This document shows positions 55,357-64,000 of a stretch of DNA of 64,000 nt, piece after piece. The DNA lies in the NCBI RefSeq assembly GCF_014642875.1, contig NZ_BMJC01000004.1, forward strand, positions 108,017 through 172,016, in the 5' to 3' direction. The notes under the pieces are model-generated. The model was given only the letters and a program-made list of their open reading frames with translations. It did not search any database and had not been told where the DNA came from. The translations under genes were made by a program, and so were the position numbers. Position 1 is the first letter of the stretch, and each line of letters begins with the position of its first letter. Origin of the DNA: Puia dinghuensis (lineage in GTDB: Bacteria; Bacteroidota; Bacteroidia; Chitinophagales; Chitinophagaceae).

Positions 55357-56550
55357 ATGAACCGTGTGTACACTCCTATATTTATTGTCGCACTGATGAT
55401 AAATATACCTCGGATAGCCCATGCTCAATGTAATTGCAGCGCCGGAGTCCCCGCCACCCCAATAAGCTACTACCAATCCTTTCCCACTACGAATGCCGCT
55501 TCCACGACCGTCAGCTTCCCGCAGTTCAACCCGTCTATCGGGACGCTCAGCTGTGTCAGCCTCGGCGATACGGTGACGGGGGTGACGACCACCTCGGCGC
55601 TGAATAAAGCATCCAGTTCGGTTACCTATAAGTTTCAGCTGACGGTAGCCGATGACCTGGAAGGGCCTGCCGGCGGCGGCATCTCCATCTCCAACAGCTA
55701 TAACCGCACTTATGGCCCCACGACCCTGGCCCGGTTGGGGTTCCCCAACGATACGGTCACTTATGGGCCCGATACGATCATCAATAAGGAGATCGGGTTT
55801 GCTAACTCCACCACGGGCCTTGCGACATACCTGGGTGCGGGCAGCGTAGCATTTACGTATTCGCTCAACGGTGGGGTCATTTCCCTGCAAGGGGGCCTGA
55901 ACTATACGGCAGGACCTACCACCAATTACTGGGGGGCGATGAAGCTCACCTATTACTGGTGTCCTTCCACCATCCTTGCTACGACCATCCAGGATTTTAC
56001 GGCTACGCCCTCGGGTGGCGCTATTGTCCTGCAATGGTTGGCTTCAAATCAACAACCCAATACCCAATATGAGATCCAAGTCAGCACAGACGGCAGGAAT
56101 TTCTACTCCGCCGGACAAGCGGAAGGTGACGCTTCTGCAACAGGTACTTCTGCAAAATACCAATATCAATACAACGTTGATCCGACTCATGTGGGCAAGC
56201 TCTATTTCCGCATCCAGGAGACGGATCCTTCGGGAAAAGTAAGCTATTCGGTGGTCGTTGTCGTCGACCCCAACGGTTCAGGCAAGGGTGAGGGTATCAG
56301 CTATCAGACTTTCCCTAATCCGGCTACTAATAGTTTACAGGTACAATTCAACAGCAACCAGACCGGACATTTCTTAGTAGAGCTCATCGGAACCTCGGGG
56401 CAGATCGTCCAGCAGAAGGCCGTGACGCTCGCGGGCTCCAACCAGATAAGGCTTGACCTTAGTCCACAGCCGGTGAAGGGGCTTTATTTCCTTCGAACAA
56501 CCGATCTGACCCACAATCAAAGATATGTGAGCAAGGTGCTCATCGATTAG
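55357..56550 (+). CDS. Secreted protein with type IX secretion C-terminal sorting domain
   Basis: The 397-residue protein has a signal peptide (MNRVYTPIFIVALMINIPRIAHAQ), a Ser/Thr-rich beta body with a CNCSAG start, a fibronectin-III-like part (TATPSGGAIVLQWLASNQQPNTQYEIQVSTDGRNF, about residues 215-300) and a C-terminal sorting domain (FPNPATNSLQVQFN...LVELIGTSGQIVQQKA...GLYFLRT...YVSKVLID). T9SS cargo is moved across the outer membrane and often anchored. The ATG at 55357 is preferred over the GTG at 55351. Confidence 0.88.
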   Translation: MNRVYTPIFIVALMINIPRIAHAQCNCSAGVPATPISYYQSFPTTNAASTTVSFPQFNPSIGTLSCVSLGDTVTGVTTTSALNKASSSVTYKFQLTVADDLEGPAGGGISISNSYNRTYGPTTLARLGFPNDTVTYGPDTIINKEIGFANSTTGLATYLGAGSVAFTYSLNGGVISLQGGLNYTAGPTTNYWGAMKLTYYWCPSTILATTIQDFTATPSGGAIVLQWLASNQQPNTQYEIQVSTDGRNFYSAGQAEGDASATGTSAKYQYQYNVDPTHVGKLYFRIQETDPSGKVSYSVVVVVDPNGSGKGEGISYQTFPNPATNSLQVQFNSNQTGHFLVELIGTSGQIVQQKAVTLAGSNQIRLDLSPQPVKGLYFLRTTDLTHNQRYVSKVLID

Positions 56551-56592
56551 CTATTCCTCTGAAAAACCATAAAATCCAAGATCTCGCGAAGG

Positions 56593-56620
56593 GCCCTCCC
56601 GCTACAGGGGGCTTTTCCTT
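56593..56620 (+). terminator. Intrinsic terminator after the T9SS cargo gene
   Basis: GGCCC..CC pairs with GGGGGC around the loop CCGCTACA, followed by TTTTCCTTTT. It lies 43 bases past the stop codon and before the next promoter. Confidence 0.6.
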
Positions 56621-56635
56621 TTGCTCCAGCAGGAG

Positions 56636-56666
56636 TTTGCAGGCTGGGCTTTTTCCTGTAGATTTG
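56636..56666 (+). promoter_or_regulatory. Consensus promoter of the DUF4290 gene
   Basis: TTTG at 56636-56639, an exact 19-base spacer and TAGATTTG at 56659-56666, fully matching the Bacteroidetes consensus. The ATG follows at 56685. The -7 region and its flank (56649-56668) are identical to the segment upstream of sodA. Confidence 0.75.
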
Positions 56667-56684
56667 TTACCTTAAATCGAGTGT

Positions 56685-57383
56685 ATGGAATATAATACCA
56701 CGCGGAATCACCTTATCATGCGTGAATACGGGCGTCACATCCAGAAGATGATCGAATATCTTCTGACGTTGGAGGACAGGGAAAAACGCCAGCGCAACGC
56801 CCAGGTCGTTATCGAATTGATGGGCTTTCTCAATCCGCATCTGAAAAATGTCGAAGACTTTCGCCATAAATTATGGGATCATCTCTTCCTGATCTCCGAC
56901 TTCAAACTTGATGTCGCATCCCCCTATCCCATTCCCACACGGGAGACGTTGCGGGCGCGGCCAAAACCGCTGAGATACCCCAAGCGCTATCCCAAATTCT
57001 CGCACCTGGGCAAGAACCTGGAGATCGTCATCAACAAAGCCCTTGCGGAAGAAAACCCCGACAAGCGCAGTGGTTTTGCCAATGCCGTGGCCTATTACAT
57101 GAAATTAGCCTATAACAACTGGCATAAGGAGACCGTTCATGACGACGCCATCCAAAGCGAACTGAACCAACTTACCAATGGGCAATTGGAATTCACCAAT
57201 ACGCCAAATGTCAAGAGCTTCCGGCCCGACCAGCCCCGCGAGCGCGAACGGGACGGCAACCGCGGCAATTATGGGGACTATCGTAATAAAAGGAAGCAGC
57301 AGTTTCAGCAACGCAATAACAACAACAACAGCAACCGGAACAACGACCGGGGCGGGAATAAATTTAAGAAGAAACGATACTGA
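56685..57383 (+). CDS. DUF4290 protein
   Basis: The 232-residue protein starts MEYNTTRNHLIMREYGRHIQKMI and contains LVIELMGFLNPHLKNVEDFRHKLWDHLF, the DUF4290 core found widely in Bacteroidetes with unknown function. The C-terminal 60 residues are basic and rich in Asn, Gln and Arg (YRNKRKQQFQQRNNNNNSN), probably disordered and perhaps RNA-binding. It precedes murA by 18 bases and shares its transcript, as is common for the family. Confidence 0.88.
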   Translation: MEYNTTRNHLIMREYGRHIQKMIEYLLTLEDREKRQRNAQVVIELMGFLNPHLKNVEDFRHKLWDHLFLISDFKLDVASPYPIPTRETLRARPKPLRYPKRYPKFSHLGKNLEIVINKALAEENPDKRSGFANAVAYYMKLAYNNWHKETVHDDAIQSELNQLTNGQLEFTNTPNVKSFRPDQPRERERDGNRGNYGDYRNKRKQQFQQRNNNNNSNRNNDRGGNKFKKKRY

Positions 57384-57401
57384 TCAGTCAAATCATCGCG
57401 C

Positions 57402-58706
57402 GTGCATTCATTCGAAGTCATCGGCGGAAAAAAGCTAACGGGAGAGATCATTCCACAGGGCGCTAAGAACGAAGCATTACAGATCATCAGCGCCGTATTG
57501 CTGACACCGGAGAAGATGACCATCTCCAACATCCCTGACATTCTTGACGTAAATCTGCTTATCGACCTGCTGGGGGAAATGGGTGTAAAGATCGACCGGC
57601 CCCAACGGGACACTTGTATCTTTCAGGCCGATGACGTCGATGTCGATTACCTGCGCAGCGAAGCCTACCGGCAAAAAAGCGGGCGGCTGCGGGGGTCGGT
57701 GATGCTGGCAGGACCAATGCTCGCCCGCTACCGCAAAGGCTTTATCTCGAAGCCGGGTGGTGACAAGATCGGCCGGCGGCGGCTTGACACCCATATCATC
57801 GGCTTTGAGAAACTGGGGGTCCGTTTCCACTACCAACAAGAAGAGGGGCTTTTCCATCTCGACGCCGGCAATATGAAAGGTTCATTTCTGCTGCTGGACG
57901 AACCTTCCGTCACCGGTACAGCCAACATCGTCATGGCTGCAGTGATGGCGGAAGGAACCACCACCATCTATAATGCCGCCTGTGAGCCCTATATCCAGCA
58001 GCTGTGCAAGATGCTGACCCGGATGGGTGCACAGATCAGAGGCATCGGCAGCAACCTGCTGGTCATCGAAGGGGTCGGCTACCTGGGAGGCACGCAGCAC
58101 CGGATGCTACCGGATATGATCGAGATCGGCTCTTTCATCGGGCTGGCGGCCATGACCCAAAGCGATATCACCATCAAGAATACTTCCGTTGACAACCTGG
58201 GCATCATCCCGGATAAGTTCAGGCAGCTTGGCATCCAACTGCAGCTGGAAGGAGATGATATCCATGTCCCTGAGCAGGATGTATACGAGATCCAGAACTT
58301 CCTGGACGGATCGGTGCTCACCATCTACGATCATCCCTGGCCCGGTTTTACGCCCGACCTTTTGAGTATCGTGCTGGTAGTAGCCACTCAGGCCCGGGGA
58401 TCGGTGCTCATCCACCAGAAGATGTTCGAAAGCCGGTTGTTCTTTGTCGACAAGCTGATCGACATGGGCGCACAGATAATCCTCTGCGACCCCCACCGGG
58501 CGGCTGTTATCGGCCTGGCCCGTGAGCAGCGGCTAAGAGGCATCACGATGAGCAGCCCCGATATCCGGGCCGGTGTCGCCCTGCTTATTGCCGCCTTGAG
58601 TGCGGAAGGACGCAGCATCATCCAGAACATCGAACAGATAGACCGGGGTTACCAGAATATCGACGACAGATTACGAAAGCTTGGCGCACAAATTTTTAGG
58701 ATATAA
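57402..58706 (+). CDS. murA: UDP-N-acetylglucosamine 1-carboxyvinyltransferase, Asp-type
   Basis: The 434-residue enzyme catalyses the first committed step of peptidoglycan synthesis, adding enolpyruvate from PEP to UDP-GlcNAc. It has GAKNEALQIISAVLL at the N-terminus and the EPSP-synthase-like repeats. In the active-site loop (SKPGGDKIGRRRLDTH) residue 121 is Asp where most MurAs have the Cys attacked by fosfomycin. The start is a GTG at 57402. gmk begins five bases downstream. Confidence 0.96.
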   Translation: MHSFEVIGGKKLTGEIIPQGAKNEALQIISAVLLTPEKMTISNIPDILDVNLLIDLLGEMGVKIDRPQRDTCIFQADDVDVDYLRSEAYRQKSGRLRGSVMLAGPMLARYRKGFISKPGGDKIGRRRLDTHIIGFEKLGVRFHYQQEEGLFHLDAGNMKGSFLLLDEPSVTGTANIVMAAVMAEGTTTIYNAACEPYIQQLCKMLTRMGAQIRGIGSNLLVIEGVGYLGGTQHRMLPDMIEIGSFIGLAAMTQSDITIKNTSVDNLGIIPDKFRQLGIQLQLEGDDIHVPEQDVYEIQNFLDGSVLTIYDHPWPGFTPDLLSIVLVVATQARGSVLIHQKMFESRLFFVDKLIDMGAQIILCDPHRAAVIGLAREQRLRGITMSSPDIRAGVALLIAALSAEGRSIIQNIEQIDRGYQNIDDRLRKLGAQIFRI

Positions 58707-58710
58707 GGAT

Positions 58711-59304
58711 ATGAGCGAGTCACCAGCGTCCCCCCATAAGATCATCATCATCACGGCCCCTTCCGGCGCCGGGAAGACTTCTATCACCCGCTATCTGCTG
58801 GAAAAATATCCCGGCAAACTCGCCTTTTCCGTCTCGGCCGCGACCCGCAACCCCCGTTCTTATGAAAAGGATGGGGTGGATTACTATTTCATCGGCCTGG
58901 AAAATTTCAAGCAAAAGATCCAGCACAATGAGTTTGTGGAGTGGGAAATGGTCTATGAAGGCAAGTATTACGGCACCCTGAAAAGCGAGCTGGAACGCAT
59001 CTGGAGTACGGGCAAGACCCCCCTGCTGGATATCGAGGTGAAGGGAGCCATTCATATCCAGGCACAATACCCCGACTCGACGCTCTCCCTTTTTATCGAG
59101 CCCCCCTCCGTGGACGAATTACGCCGCCGCCTGGAGATGCGGGGCACGGAGACGGTGGAAAGCCTCCTGGCCAGGGTAAATAAGGCCTCTTACGAGATCT
59201 CCTTTAAGCACCATTTCGACCGTATCATCGTCAATGACGACCTGAATAAGGCCTGCAGAGAGGCCGAAGCAGCAGTAATATCTTTTTTGGGCCTTTCCTG
59301 TTAA
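58711..59304 (+). CDS. gmk: Guanylate kinase
   Basis: The 197-residue kinase converts GMP to GDP. It has the P-loop ITAPSGAGKTSI, the GMP-binding SVSAATRNPRSYEKDGVDYYFI and LLDIEVKGAIHIQ. I start at ATG 58711; an in-frame ATG ten codons earlier lies inside murA. It is five bases after murA, so co-transcribed with it. Confidence 0.96.
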   Translation: MSESPASPHKIIIITAPSGAGKTSITRYLLEKYPGKLAFSVSAATRNPRSYEKDGVDYYFIGLENFKQKIQHNEFVEWEMVYEGKYYGTLKSELERIWSTGKTPLLDIEVKGAIHIQAQYPDSTLSLFIEPPSVDELRRRLEMRGTETVESLLARVNKASYEISFKHHFDRIIVNDDLNKACREAEAAVISFLGLSC

Positions 59305-59398
59305 GCCGACCGCGCCCCCTGACCCCTTCGGCCCCGGACAGTCCGGGGAACCTAGAAATATCAAATTTTCCGAGTATTTTCGTCTTTGATTGTTGATT

Positions 59399-60676
59399 AT
59401 GATCAATACTAATACCCTTGTATGGATAGTTATTGCCTGGCTGATGATCGCCTTTTTTGCAGGCATCGAGGTCGCGTTTATGCGGGCCAACCGGCTGGCT
59501 ATCGAACTGAAGAAAAAGCAGGGCCTGAGCAGCGGGATAATCCTGGGCAATTTTATTGACCATCCGGCCCAGTTTATCGGCACCTCCCTGGCGGGCTTTA
59601 CCATCTTCCTGGTCATCTTCGGCCTCATGGTGGGAGAGACCTTTCTGCCGGCATGGAATTACCTGACAACGAAGATACACATGCCCGGTAGCTATGTCAA
59701 CGCTATCCGGCTTTTTGTCGAAACCCTGGTCGCATCCATCTTCATCCTGCTCTTCGGGGAATTCATCCCCAAGGCCTTGTTTCGCGCCAAGAGCGACGCC
59801 CTGCTGAGCTTTTTCGCCGGAACGATGGATCTCTTCAACCGGCTTTTCTACCCGCTTGCCAGCTTCTTTGCATCTATAGCGCAGTGGGTATTGAAATATG
59901 TTTTCAACGTCCGTATCGACGAACGCAAGGACACTTTTTCGGGCACCGACCTGGAACATTTCCTGGAGCAGACGGGTGACCTGGAAGAAGACAAAAAAGA
60001 TTTGAATAAAAGCCTTTTCGAGGCCGCACTGGCCCTGCCCAAGGTGAAGGTGCGGGAATGTCTCATCCCCCGCAAGGAGATCGAGGGCATCGATATAGGG
60101 CTGAGCATGGAAGAAGTGAGGCGAAAATTCGTAAAGACCCGGCTGAGCAAACTGGTGGTCTATGAAGGCAACCTGGACCATGTCGCGGGCTATATCCACC
60201 AATTAGACCTCTTTAAGAATCCACCCACGATCAAGACGATACTTCATACCATCCCCGCCGTACCGGAAAGCATGAGTGCAACCGATCTCATCAATAAATT
60301 CAGCCGCGAGCGGAAGAGTATTGCCTGGGTGGTCGACGAATTTGGCGGCACCGCGGGCATCGTGACCATGGAAGACCTGCTGGAAGAGATCTTTGGCGAT
60401 ATCCGGGACGAATATGATACGGAAGAATTCGAAGAAAGAAAATTGTCCAATGACGAGTTCATCCTTTCCGGCCGGCTCGAACTGGATTATCTCAACCGCA
60501 AATACGGATTCGATCTGCCTGTAAATGAGTCGGAAACCCTTTCCGGCTATATCATCAACCAACATGAGACCATACCGCATTTAAAAGACCGGATCATCAT
60601 CGGTGATTTCGAATTTGAGATTTTGGATGTCAGCGACACCCGCATCGAAATGGTGCGGCTAAAGGTGCTAAAGTGA
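59399..60676 (+). CDS. CorC/HlyC family membrane protein, probable GldE
   Basis: The 425-residue protein has an N-terminal DUF21 domain with four membrane segments (about 1-190), a CBS pair (about 205-335; LIPRKEIEGIDIGLSMEEVRRKFVKTRLSKLVVYEG) and a C-terminal CorC_HlyC domain (about 345-425; DEFILSGRLELDYLNRKYGFDLP). Relatives export or sense magnesium or cobalt. The Bacteroidetes version GldE is linked to gliding and is usually next to gldD, which is not here, so only the family is firm. I use ATG 59399; TTG 59390 is possible. Confidence 0.84.
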   Translation: MINTNTLVWIVIAWLMIAFFAGIEVAFMRANRLAIELKKKQGLSSGIILGNFIDHPAQFIGTSLAGFTIFLVIFGLMVGETFLPAWNYLTTKIHMPGSYVNAIRLFVETLVASIFILLFGEFIPKALFRAKSDALLSFFAGTMDLFNRLFYPLASFFASIAQWVLKYVFNVRIDERKDTFSGTDLEHFLEQTGDLEEDKKDLNKSLFEAALALPKVKVRECLIPRKEIEGIDIGLSMEEVRRKFVKTRLSKLVVYEGNLDHVAGYIHQLDLFKNPPTIKTILHTIPAVPESMSATDLINKFSRERKSIAWVVDEFGGTAGIVTMEDLLEEIFGDIRDEYDTEEFEERKLSNDEFILSGRLELDYLNRKYGFDLPVNESETLSGYIINQHETIPHLKDRIIIGDFEFEILDVSDTRIEMVRLKVLK

Positions 60677-60744
60677 TTTGTTAAATGATCGTTAATACCA
60701 GATTAATATTTTTCCATTTTCCAGTTTTTAATCATCTTCGTCTT

Positions 60745-60872
60745 GTAAGACAGCCACCTAACTGACGGTCTTACGCTAATAAAAATATTTTCCCTCCACC
60801 CGGAGGCGACGTTTTTCATAGGTCAGTTAGGAGTAAACAATGCACTCTGTAATGGAGTGCTTGTTTTTTTTA
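60745..60872 (+). ncRNA. Candidate pseudoknotted RNA with terminator, upstream of tatC
   Basis: GTAAGAC (60745-60751) can pair with GTCTTAC (60768-60774). The loop of that hairpin holds CCTAACTGAC (60757-60766), which is a perfect ten-base complement of GTCAGTTAGG at 60822-60831, so a pseudoknot or an alternative fold is possible. A small hairpin CTCC/GGAG (60794-60804) lies between. A terminator GCACTC/GAGTGC (60842-60860) with TTGTTTTTTT follows. A box CATCTTCG (60733-60740) would start RNA near 60745. It is either a free-standing RNA or an attenuator of tatC. Confidence 0.55.
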
Positions 60873-60959
60873 TACCTATGCCGAAGGTAAAAAATCGCGT
60901 TTTTAACCGTTCTTTACCGCATTTCCGACTAACTTCGCGGAGCTTTTTTACAAAAATCA

Positions 60960-61823
60960 ATGGCATTAAATCTGTTAAACAGGAATAGGAACCCGGGAGA
61001 GGAAGAGATGTCTTTTGTAGACCATCTGGAGGCGCTGCGCTGGCATATTGTCCGTTCGGCCTTTGCTATCGTTATTGTAGCCATTGTCATTTTTATCAAG
61101 ATCGACTGGATCTTCGATAAGATCATCCAGGGGCCTATCCGCAACGACTTCGTCAGCTATGTAGGACTTTGCAATCTGGGGCGGAAACTGGGCATGAAAG
61201 ACGCGCTCTGCCTCCAGTCGGTAAACGGACTCCATTTGCAGACCACCCAATTCGGCTCGCAATTCATCTCCAGCATCAACATCGCTATCGTGGGAGGGTT
61301 TGTCGTCGCCTTTCCTTATGTATTCTGGGAGCTCTGGCGGTTTGTAAAACCGGCGCTTTCCCCCAAGGAGTTGAAGAGCAGCCGGGGCGCGATCTGGTGG
61401 GTCAGCTTCTTCTTTATGCTGGGGGTAGCGTTTGGCTACTTCCTGCTGGCGCCCTTTACTTTTAGTTTCCTCTACAATTATAGCCTGGGCAGCACCGGGT
61501 TGATCCATACCATCCCGACGCTGGATGACTATATTGAAAACCTGGTCGATATCATCATCGGATCGGGCATCGCTTTCCAGCTGCCGCTGATCAGCTATGT
61601 GCTGACCACCATCGGCCTCATCACCCCTAATTTTCTTCGCACCTACCGGAAATATGCGTATGTGGCTATTCTGTTCATCGCGGCGATCATTACGCCTTCA
61701 CCGGACTGGATGAGCCAGACCATCGTAGCGTTGCCGCTGATCTTGTTGTATGAGCTGAGCATCCGGGTCTCCGTCCGTGTGACCAAGCGCCAGGAAGAGA
61801 AAGACAAGGAAGAGTGGAGCTAA
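60960..61823 (+). CDS. tatC: Sec-independent protein translocase subunit TatC
   Basis: The 287-residue membrane protein has six hydrophobic helices and the TatC hallmarks SFVDHLEALRWHIVRS (signal recognition loop), FPYVFWELWRFVKPALSPKE and a C-terminal TPSPDWMSQTIVALPLILLYE. TatC receives twin-arginine signal peptides of folded proteins. tatA is not adjacent. A one-mismatch promoter box TAACTTCG at 60930-60937 lies downstream of the RNA candidate's terminator. Its end overlaps the convergent TPR gene by four bases. Confidence 0.97.
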   Translation: MALNLLNRNRNPGEEEMSFVDHLEALRWHIVRSAFAIVIVAIVIFIKIDWIFDKIIQGPIRNDFVSYVGLCNLGRKLGMKDALCLQSVNGLHLQTTQFGSQFISSINIAIVGGFVVAFPYVFWELWRFVKPALSPKELKSSRGAIWWVSFFFMLGVAFGYFLLAPFTFSFLYNYSLGSTGLIHTIPTLDDYIENLVDIIIGSGIAFQLPLISYVLTTIGLITPNFLRTYRKYAYVAILFIAAIITPSPDWMSQTIVALPLILLYELSIRVSVRVTKRQEEKDKEEWS

Positions 61824-62326
61824 GCGGAGGTGTGTTTGATATGAATCTCCGTTTTCATCTGACAACGCTCGATGTCCTGCCGGTAGTCCTTTATCTTCTC
61901 GTCGTTCTGGCTGGCCAGGATCGCCTTCTCGAAGTAGTAGACGGCTTTTTCATAATCCTGCCGCAGCTCTTCGGCAAGGGCATATCGCCCATAGACCCAG
62001 GATTTGTCGATGGTGCGGATACGGAGACATTTGTCCAGGTGCGTCCGCAGCTCATCGAACCGCTCCATATCCATATACAGCGCAGCAACGTGAAAATACG
62101 AGTGGGGATATAACGGGTCGCATTTGATGGCGGTGAGAAAGTGATTCTCCGCCTTTACATAATCATCGAACTGGGTCTTGTACAACCAGCCCATGGAGTT
62201 ATGCGCCGGGGCACTGTCCGGTTCTTCATACAGGATGCTCTCATACTTTTTGAAAGCTTCTGCATACTGGTTGTTCTTAATGTCGGCCTCAGCCTCCAGA
62301 TACAGCTCTTCAGAATTTGCATTCAT
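61820..62326 (-). CDS. Tetratricopeptide repeat protein
   Basis: The 168-residue soluble helical protein contains about three TPR-like units (YAEAFKKYESILYEEPDSAPAHNSMGWLY, AENHFLTAIKCDPLYPHSYFHVAALY, YALAEELRQDYEKAVYYFEKAI). It has no signal peptide, so it should be cytoplasmic and act by protein-protein contacts. Partners are unknown. It is 17 bases downstream of the deoxyhypusine-synthase-like gene, with which it may be co-transcribed. Confidence 0.87.
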   Translation of the reverse strand: MNANSEELYLEAEADIKNNQYAEAFKKYESILYEEPDSAPAHNSMGWLYKTQFDDYVKAENHFLTAIKCDPLYPHSYFHVAALYMDMERFDELRTHLDKCLRIRTIDKSWVYGRYALAEELRQDYEKAVYYFEKAILASQNDEKIKDYRQDIERCQMKTEIHIKHTSA

Positions 62327-62343
62327 AGTTACTTACGTTATGA

Positions 62344-63318
<975 letters not shown>

Positions 63319-63378
63319 GATGGGTGCTTTTGAAGATTCAGGTTGAGCCGCAAAAGTATAGATTTTCTATGAAACGAA

Positions 63379-63403
63379 GAGGCCACCCCTTCGGGGTGGC
63401 CTC
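63379..63403 (-). terminator. Intrinsic terminator after the PepSY-like gene
   Basis: A perfect 11-base-pair stem (GAGGCCACCCC with GGGGTGGCCTC, three-base loop). On the minus strand it follows the stop of the PepSY-like gene by 22 bases, and TTCGTTTC comes after. The loop reads TTC on the plus strand, as in stem 2 of the repeat family. Confidence 0.65.
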
Positions 63404-63425
63404 CTGCATTTATAGTGAGGAACGA

Positions 63426-63890
63426 TTAGAGTGCAACGGGTTTTTTCTCTCTTTTGTATTCTTCCCAGAATTCGGTTCCCTGCGATTTCAAAACGATCTT
63501 CTTATCGCTGTTCTCCAGCGTGACATAGTAAGTTGTCTGATCATCAGATGCAATCTCGAAAAGATCGGTGATCCAGCAGTCGCCATAATCCTTTTTCATC
63601 GACGCGAGCAGGTTGATCGGAAGCAGGTCGGAAGTGATATTCCTTACTACGGCCTGAAGATCACCGTTATTATTATAGTAAGCATAGAGGATCTGACCAT
63701 TGAGGGAGAAGGTAGCCTTTGAATAGTTGTCCTTTTGTTCCCACACGATGTTGCTGGCGCCGGAGAAATCTTTTTTGAATGATTTGACGGCTGATTGATT
63801 GATGGTACCGCCATCATTCTTTCCAGCGAAGGCGCTGATACTGACACCCATCATAAGCATGGTAGCGATGGATAAGAAGACCTTTTTCAT
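63426..63890 (-). CDS. PepSY-like secreted protein
   Basis: The 154-residue protein has a signal peptide (MKKVFLSIATMLMMGVSISAFAG) and the BLIP/PepSY-like pattern NQSAVKSFKKDFSGASNIVWEQKDNYSKATFSLNGQILYAYYNNNGDL. Such small periplasmic or surface proteins are numerous in Bacteroidetes; the fold is often called DUF2874 or PepSY-like, with roles unknown. I start at ATG 63890; an upstream start adds basic, non-secretory residues. It is probably transcribed alone. Confidence 0.8.
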   Translation of the reverse strand: MKKVFLSIATMLMMGVSISAFAGKNDGGTINQSAVKSFKKDFSGASNIVWEQKDNYSKATFSLNGQILYAYYNNNGDLQAVVRNITSDLLPINLLASMKKDYGDCWITDLFEIASDDQTTYYVTLENSDKKIVLKSQGTEFWEEYKREKKPVAL

Positions 63891-64000
63891 AACTGTTCGT
63901 TTATAAGTTTTAAATGTGTTTTTTGATTTTCGGGAGGCGTGTCTTTTCCCGGGTTTCACGCCGAACCGCACATAAATAAGACGCAGGTTTTTGAAGCATG

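Noticed and set aside
57290..57380. AAC-rich microsatellite-like stretch at the end of the DUF4290 gene
   Set aside because: It encodes the Asn/Gln-rich basic tail of the protein and is in frame with it; not a separate repeat feature.

Overview
The window is a gene-dense piece of a Bacteroidetes chromosome, most likely from a Chitinophagaceae-type (Chitinophagales) soil or freshwater bacterium of fairly high GC for the phylum. Phylum markers are BatD, a YbaB-less but otherwise typical bamA/ompH/murI envelope cluster, DUF4290 and DUF6089 (PorG-type) proteins, gliding proteins GldA, GldC and GldH, a probable GldE, a cargo protein with a type IX secretion C-terminal domain, and promoters of the Bacteroidetes form TTTG-N19-TAnnTTTG. 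Genus and species cannot be fixed from the sequence alone. No rRNA, tRNA, CRISPR array, prophage or transposase was seen.

Layout. 1-4.3 kb: partial kbl, a small membrane protein, an ECF sigma factor with a membrane-anchored partner and an outer-membrane protein, and an L,D-transpeptidase. 4.4-9.7 kb: acetate uptake and activation (satP, acs), gldA, eno, an FtsB-type protein. 9.8-19.3 kb: nth, a small AT-rich island (DUF6934-like), a GH3/beta-lactamase fusion, mutL, a PBP4-type carboxypeptidase, an arginase-fold protein. 19.4-29.5 kb: pheS, a DUF433/DUF5615 toxin-antitoxin pair, fatty-acid and sugar-nucleotide dehydrogenases, an LpxD-like acyltransferase, a pseudouridine synthase, yicC, gldH and a two-component system. 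29.5-39.3 kb: batD, phospholipid synthesis (psd, cdsA), a CPBP protease, dusB, an aldehyde dehydrogenase, tadA, sodA. 40.0-55.1 kb: two runs of minus-strand genes, rpmH-rnpA-yidD and then fifteen genes from a glycosyltransferase through gldC, yqeY, cvpA, CBS protein, a POTRA-barrel protein, nadK, porG, uppS, bamA, two ompH and murI, which together build and populate the cell envelope. 55.3-64 kb: T9SS cargo, DUF4290, murA, gmk, a CorC/GldE-type protein, tatC, a TPR protein, a deoxyhypusine-synthase-like protein and a PepSY-like protein.

The most interesting unexplained signal is a family of short intergenic elements made of consecutive hairpins. At least six copies lie in this window; two are full-length homologues whose stems differ by compensatory base changes, so selection or copying preserves the fold rather than the sequence. 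Other points are a pseudoknot-capable RNA with its own terminator upstream of tatC, an orphan terminator/small RNA candidate near 25.7 kb, promoters placed so close to the start codon that pheS, gldH and tadA should be leaderless, a proline/serine-rich insertion in RnpA, and a MurA with Asp in place of the fosfomycin-reactive Cys. No intergenic stretch exceeds 300 bases.
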